64,000 bases of DNA. Origin: Saccharibacillus sp. O23 (GTDB taxonomy: Bacteria; Bacillota; Bacilli; Paenibacillales; Paenibacillaceae). The notes under the pieces were generated by a model. It worked only from the letters and a program-made list of their open reading frames with translations, had not been told where the DNA came from and did not search any database. The stretch covers positions 186,001 through 250,000 of the forward strand of contig NZ_NJDE01000025.1 in assembly GCF_002205895.1 (NCBI RefSeq), read 5' to 3'. Shown in pieces: positions 60,335-64,000 of the stretch. A program made the position numbers and the translations under genes. The number at the start of each line of letters is the position of its first letter. Positions within the stretch are counted from its first letter, which is position 1.

Positions 60335-60406
60335 GACGGAATCCCTTCTCTGATGCCACTCATGGATCTCTTTTAAATTTATTAAATTTTAAAAAACATG
60401 ATTTAT

Positions 60407-61618
60407 TCAATCAAACTTCCCCCGAAAAATGTCATAGTTAGAGGGTGTTTCATTTCGCATTAACTCTGCAATTTCATGAATATTATTTCTAATCATTGAA
60501 TCCGTATTTTTCTTTAGTAGATACGCCGTCTGATACATAGGAAAAATAATATTATTAAATTGTTGCCAGTTGATTGGTCCAAAATATTGAAAGGTATGTT
60601 CTATTAACGAACTATGTTTGATTCTAAAACCTTCTTTGTATGCATTACCATATAAAAGTTCATTTTTGGTTTGCTTAGATATGGGCTCTGAAATAATAAA
60701 ATCTCTATCTTTGCTTCGAAGATTACAGACCATATTTACAGCCCAATCCCCAATAACAGTACTCCATTCATAATCTCTGTTTAATACTGATCTTGATAAA
60801 ATAATCCTATCAATCTCAAATTCTCTATATTGAGAATCTTTCATATACTTTCCTAAAATTAAAGTTCCTAATCCATCTGCAAAAATACTAATATTCGCTT
60901 CGTATATTCTATAAATGTCACTTAACCATTCACTTATTCTTTTCACTTCTTCTAGAAGTGAGAAATCTTTATCTCCAGAATAATACCAATAAGGTGCAAA
61001 AATCCAATCCGCAGAGCTTACTATAGGAGATATTTTATTATTAAAATTCATATGTTCCATTACATTAGTTATTGTAACTAATATTTTTTTCTCTCTTATT
61101 CCTCTTATTACGTGTCTATGAATATATGCTTCTCGAGCTCTTAATAAACTTTCTACACTGAAGTACTCTTCATAATCATTCCAAGTGGAGCTATCTGCTT
61201 TTTTGTCCAGAATAACTTCTACCATACCAACATCTAAATTTAATTTATCTTTTGAAAACAAATTCAAAAAACTATATATGGATTCTTTGCTGGATTCTTC
61301 TATTATGATAACGTCTAATTGACAATCTTCAACTACCATAAGTTCATTAGACTGTACCCAACAGCATTCTTTATTAGGCAATATAATCATGCAATCTAAA
61401 TCATTGGGCTCCTCTTTCTCGGTCACAAATGATCCCGCTAAAATAATGCTACTCCCCTCTCGACTCAATGCGAAAGCAAAAATTTCTTCTAGAACTTTTT
61501 TGTACTTGCTTCTAACAGCACTAGTTTCATAACAGAATCTATTCATGAATTGTTGTGAATTACACTGGTGAATTCCTTTTTCAAGGACTCCTCTTTGATT
61601 AAAATTTGGAATTGTCAT
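60407..61618 (-). CDS. Nucleotidyltransferase fused to a degenerate alpha/beta-hydrolase-like domain
   Basis: A 403-residue two-domain protein. The N-terminal domain (about 40-140) has a polymerase-beta-type nucleotidyltransferase core: GSF at 62-64, D73-L-D75 and a third acidic residue D102 in QLDVIIIEES, close to DUF6932. The C-terminal part (about 180-360) looks like an alpha/beta-hydrolase: the elbow strand is ISIFADGLGTLILGKYM, where the usual H-S-x-G-T is D-G-L-G-T, so the serine is replaced by Gly249; RIILSRSVLNRDYEW, YGNAYKEGF and KHSSLIEHTF follow. ATG behind AAGGAGAAAA, 10 nt after the membrane gene's stop. Function unknown. Confidence 0.65.
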   Translation of the reverse strand: MTIPNFNQRGVLEKGIHQCNSQQFMNRFCYETSAVRSKYKKVLEEIFAFALSREGSSIILAGSFVTEKEEPNDLDCMIILPNKECCWVQSNELMVVEDCQLDVIIIEESSKESIYSFLNLFSKDKLNLDVGMVEVILDKKADSSTWNDYEEYFSVESLLRAREAYIHRHVIRGIREKKILVTITNVMEHMNFNNKISPIVSSADWIFAPYWYYSGDKDFSLLEEVKRISEWLSDIYRIYEANISIFADGLGTLILGKYMKDSQYREFEIDRIILSRSVLNRDYEWSTVIGDWAVNMVCNLRSKDRDFIISEPISKQTKNELLYGNAYKEGFRIKHSSLIEHTFQYFGPINWQQFNNIIFPMYQTAYLLKKNTDSMIRNNIHEIAELMRNETPSNYDIFRGKFD

Positions 61619-61628
61619 TTTTTTCTCC

Positions 61629-62264
61629 TTAGTAGTATTTTTTAAATTCTTTATCTTTTATTATATTTTTCATATCTTCATCTATCATTTTTCTATAATT
61701 CTCAAAGTCAGGTTTGTACTCTTTGATCAAAACTTCTGTTATTGAATCAAACGCTTCTTTATATTCAAGCATACTTATACTTTCGTTCATTAAGCTAATT
61801 CTATATGAAGCTAAGTGGGATTGTAATTTCATAAACTTGTAAGTTTCTGAAATTACACTCTCTATTAGTTTATCTCTTGAGGATAATCGAAAAAATTTAG
61901 TGAATAAAGAATACTCTGAAATTAAATCGTTATATTGCAATTTTATACTTTCAAAATACTTTGATATATCTTCATTCTTAGAATATTCATTCATAATACT
62001 AATAATCTTTAAAGTGTCGTATAACAAGTAGTTGAGTATTCTATACATTGCTACATAATATTTTCGTTTCTCATTTGTATATTGGACTATAGATGGAACC
62101 AATACTAAAAGACTGCTTGCAAAGAGACCTATACTAAAATTTAAATAAAAATCTTTATGGCTTTCCTTAGGTAAAACATTTGAAAATTCTAATAATAAAG
62201 CTGTACTAAAAAAAATTATACAAAAAAGAAACATTACGATAACTACATGTTTATTAACTTTCAT
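61629..62264 (-). CDS. Two-helix membrane protein with coiled-coil tail
   Basis: A 211-residue protein with two transmembrane helices (HVVIVMFLFCIIFFSTALLL and FYLNFSIGLFASSLLVLVPS) near the N-terminus and a long helical cytoplasmic tail rich in Lys, Glu and Tyr. Start at MKVNKHVV (62264) behind GGAGAGAGAA; an ATG four codons earlier has no ribosome site. It is the first gene of the cassette between sites 8 and 7 and is coupled to the nucleotidyltransferase gene. The layout recalls two-helix membrane effectors of defence modules, but no homology could be shown. Confidence 0.7.
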   Translation of the reverse strand: MKVNKHVVIVMFLFCIIFFSTALLLEFSNVLPKESHKDFYLNFSIGLFASSLLVLVPSIVQYTNEKRKYYVAMYRILNYLLYDTLKIISIMNEYSKNEDISKYFESIKLQYNDLISEYSLFTKFFRLSSRDKLIESVISETYKFMKLQSHLASYRISLMNESISMLEYKEAFDSITEVLIKEYKPDFENYRKMIDEDMKNIIKDKEFKKYY

Positions 62265-62337
62265 TTCTCTCTCCATCTGCGGTAAAGAAACTTATATAAA
62301 ATATAAGTTCATCTTCTCACTGTATTTGGATTCTGTC

Positions 62338-62433
62338 GTATAACGTTCCTGTATTCACGACTCGACGCATGTCGAGTGTCCGGCGTATGCCGGACCCAGG
62401 GCGTATGCCCGCAGCGTGAATATTATGTTATCC
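62338..62433. repeat. attC-like site 8 (96 nt)
   Basis: GTATAAC ... GTTATCC. Left end GGATTCTGTCGTATAAC is the reverse complement of the right end of site 7 at 16 of 17 bases. First hairpin ACTCGAC-GCAT-GTCGAGT differs from the other sites by a compensatory C-G to T-A change. Confidence 0.92.
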
Positions 62434-62460
62434 GATGCTACTGTCTTCTTTGAATTACGA

Positions 62461-63279
62461 TCAGCCCATGTGAAAGAACTCTTGGTTTTCAAACATAATA
62501 TTTAAAGAACCTGAAGGTCCTACAACAAACTTTGAAATATTTGTTTTATCGTATCCCACTCTACGAAAATCTAGTACTATTTGCTTCTCCTGAATTACTA
62601 AATCAAAAGCATTATTAATGACTTTAGCTTTTAAGTTTATGCAAGGAACTTCATTCTCTAGAAAACCATATTCTTTAAATGAAATCCCTTCTAGTTTTTT
62701 TGTCTTTTCTCTCTTTATCATAAATTCAAGATAAGTCTCATTTTTTCTTGATTCAATTCTGATTTTATTTCCTGACACATTACAAATAAAATCATTAACT
62801 TCCTTATTGGGAGCGAGTAAGATGTCATTATCAATAATCCTAATTATTAATTCTCCAGAACTGTTCCATAGCTGTGCATTTAAAGTCAATTGACCTTTAG
62901 CATTTTCTTTCAATGCAAATATTTCATTTCCTAAAACTCTTAATGATATTTGGTTTTTAGCTATTATCAAATTCTTACCGGCATTTAAAACGCTATTCTT
63001 TAAGTTCCAATGCAATTTCCCTTTGATGGGACTTTTCTCACCTTCTGTTTTTAGGGTTCTTAATTCTTCTTTAGTCCATGTTCCTCGATCTGCCATGCTA
63101 TGATGACTAGGACAAAGGGCAATCATCCCTTCGATATTATGTACATTTCCTTCATGCCAAGGCGGATTAAAATGATGGTATTCAAGAAAAGGTGATCTAC
63201 ATCCTTCAATAGGACAACCAAAACCAACTTCTCTTCTCAAATCTCTTCGCACTTCTACTGGCGGAATTCTGCCATTCAT
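62461..63279 (-). CDS. HNH nuclease-like protein
   Basis: A 272-residue protein. The N-terminal HNH domain carries Cys22, Cys27, the His35-His36 pair (LEYHHFNPP), Asn48 (VHNIEG) and Cys56/His59-His60 (CPSHH), a complete beta-beta-alpha-metal zinc set. The rest (about 90-272) is a beta-rich domain (SLRVLGNEIFALKENAKGQL ... FVVGPSGSLNIMF) with no recognised family. The start MNGRIPPVEV behind TTTAGGAG is preferred because the longer ORF would begin outside the cassette, beyond the GGATAAC box. Cassette between site 8 and the terminal half-site. Confidence 0.8.
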   Translation of the reverse strand: MNGRIPPVEVRRDLRREVGFGCPIEGCRSPFLEYHHFNPPWHEGNVHNIEGMIALCPSHHSMADRGTWTKEELRTLKTEGEKSPIKGKLHWNLKNSVLNAGKNLIIAKNQISLRVLGNEIFALKENAKGQLTLNAQLWNSSGELIIRIIDNDILLAPNKEVNDFICNVSGNKIRIESRKNETYLEFMIKREKTKKLEGISFKEYGFLENEVPCINLKAKVINNAFDLVIQEKQIVLDFRRVGYDKTNISKFVVGPSGSLNIMFENQEFFHMG

Positions 63280-63315
63280 TTTAGCAACTCCTAAATTTTC
63301 GATTACAGTAGTTTC

Positions 63316-63376
63316 GGATAACGTCTTTTTCACGAACTTCGCTAACCCTAATCTCCCGGTATATTCACGAACTTCG
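63316..63376. repeat. Terminal half-site with direct repeats (attI-like candidate)
   Basis: GGATAAC (63316-63322) pairs with the right end of site 8 (GTTATCCGA/TCGGATAAC), closing the last cassette, but no palindromic partner follows. Instead TTCACGAACTTCG occurs twice (63329-63341 and 63364-63376), 35 nt apart. A core plus direct repeats without an attC fold is the plan of an integron attI site. It may also be a degenerate attC. No integrase gene is near. Confidence 0.45.
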
Positions 63377-63504
63377 TCAATCCCTCATTCACAGCATCAT
63401 TTCCGAACCCCTACGGCGTACTCTTCTATTCCTCCCCCATGCTCAATCGCTTTCTTTTCCATTTTATCAGCACTAAAGGAATTTGAATATGAATTCTCAT
63501 ACGG

Positions 63505-63540
63505 AAAAGGCCTTCGCGGCGGTCTCCACCGAAGGCCTTG
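63505..63540 (-). terminator. Terminator of the GyrI-like gene
   Basis: Minus-strand AAGGCCTTCG and CGAAGGCCTT arms, 12-nt loop, then TTTTCC. Between 63377 and 63504 no gene is seen. Confidence 0.75.
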
Positions 63541-63582
63541 CTCTGCATACGTCCTGCCATCTACGAGCCTACGAGCCGCTGC

Positions 63583-64000
63583 TTACTTCTCCCCCACCCC
63601 AAACCGCAGCACGGTCTTCATCTTCGCCCTCTCGGTCTTTCTGGGATCGGTCAAATAAATCTCCCGGTGCAGCTTGCTCAGCCGCTCGTAACCCTGCTCC
63701 GCGCAGAACGCTTCCATTCGGGCAAAGCTTGCGGGTTCGTCTTCGAAAGGACCGACGTGCATCATCTGGCAGCTTAAACCGTCAGTCAGCGATTGGAAAC
63801 GGAGTTTCTCCAGAAACGGATTGTCTTTTTTCTTCTTCACCTGCTCAAGGAAACGCTCATAACCTTCTTCGGTCAAAAAGTCGGGCTGGCGGATCATGAT
63901 CGTGTATTTCAGGTTGCTTTTGTCCGTGGACGGTTTGCCGTGATCGACTAGATCCCAGATGCCTTCGAGAGGGAACACGGTATAGTCGTAATACCCTTCG
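63583..64000 (-). CDS. GyrI-like small-molecule-binding domain protein, C-terminal part
   Basis: The reading frame runs off the window edge; about 138 residues are visible, beginning within YYDYTVFPLEGIWDLVD. The GyrI-like (PF06445 type) pattern is clear in PLEGIWDL, YTIMIRQPDFL and the end motif KLHREIYLTDPRKTERAKMKTVLRFGV, as found in stand-alone GyrI proteins of Paenibacillus. The first in-frame ATG inside the window (63978) is within the fold, so the true start lies beyond 64000. Ligand unknown. GC content is back to the core level, marking the right edge of the array. Confidence 0.8.
   Translation of the reverse strand, partial: EGYYDYTVFPLEGIWDLVDHGKPSTDKSNLKYTIMIRQPDFLTEEGYERFLEQVKKKKDNPFLEKLRFQSLTDGLSCQMMHVGPFEDEPASFARMEAFCAEQGYERLSKLHREIYLTDPRKTERAKMKTVLRFGVGEK

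Noticed and set aside
54929-63376. CRISPR array
   Set aside because: Repeats are 82-171 nt, spaced by 0.3-2 kb of gene-bearing DNA, and are themselves palindromic multi-hairpin units. There are no short uniform spacers and no cas genes.
54929-63376. MITE or REP family scattered between genes
   Set aside because: Ends of the intervening modules are complementary cassette by cassette, no target-site duplications flank the 96-nt units, and every unit lies in one array at module borders. This fits attC sites better.

Overview
The window reads as a chromosomal segment of a moderately GC-rich, endospore-lineage Firmicute, most likely Paenibacillaceae (Paenibacillus or Saccharibacillus type). The reasons are the strong AAGGAGG-type ribosome binding sites, sigma-A promoters, Bacillales orthologues (PepV, RelQ, YugP, YitT, YtpB, Tpx, FosB, CshA, TTG-started Csp) and a GlnR/TnrA-type box. 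No rRNA, phage structural gene, transposase or CRISPR array was seen. The genus is inferred from gene content only.

Positions 1-47,900 are ordinary core chromosome: a partial asparaginase, dipeptidase PepV, a MEDS-PAS-PAS hybrid histidine kinase, an AviRa-like rRNA methyltransferase, tRNA-Leu(CAG), xanthine phosphoribosyltransferase, and a minus-strand cluster pyrD-relQ-DUF309-rsmF-rluB. Then follow an L,D-transpeptidase, ferredoxin, DinB, an HxlR/quinone oxidoreductase pair, citramalate synthase, an amtB-DUF294-exonuclease operon behind a perfect GlnR/TnrA box, YugP, a membrane diguanylate cyclase, rhomboid protease, Tpx, a 6S-like RNA, CshA, YitT, a DUF4015 hydrolase, MATE and MOP exporters, DUF72, ytpB-pfkA, Csp, PepF, an M42 peptidase and a phosphodiester glycosidase. 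A dispersed palindromic repeat with GTACCTTGTCGAC-type arms occurs three times (25.3, 29.4 and 40.9 kb).

Positions 47,900-54,900 are an accessory stretch of single small genes (three GNAT acetyltransferases, a PAF-AH-like hydrolase, VOC, SRPBCC, FosB, ASCH, DinB-like) with decay: a truncated HAD phosphatase and a twice-frameshifted small gene.

Positions 54,929-63,376 are the outstanding part. It is an AT-rich array of gene cassettes separated by eight integron attC-like sites plus one half-site. Six of these sites are almost identical and exactly 96 nt long. Each has the attC plan: outer TAAC/GTTA boxes, an unpaired spacer, an inner ATTCACG/CGTGAAT box and a structured tip, here made of three small hairpins. 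In six consecutive cassettes the first bases are the reverse complement of the last bases (8-10 nt perfect, or 16 of 17), as expected of integron cassettes and not of ordinary dispersed repeats. Cargo comprises an orphan 201-aa protein, a small membrane protein, a DUF4145 protein, an ORF-less cassette with about 17 degenerate 16-nt tandem repeats, a HIT protein, an MqsR-like/MqsA-Panacea toxin-antitoxin pair (the only plus-strand cargo), a nucleotidyltransferase-pseudohydrolase gene coupled to a membrane protein gene, and an HNH protein. No integrase is visible, so this is either an integrase-less attC cluster or its integrase lies outside the window. Such arrays are not what one expects in Firmicutes.

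The window ends in a partial GyrI-like domain gene. Start codons were moved from the longest ORF wherever a Shine-Dalgarno sequence or a cassette boundary favoured an internal start; these choices are stated per entry.
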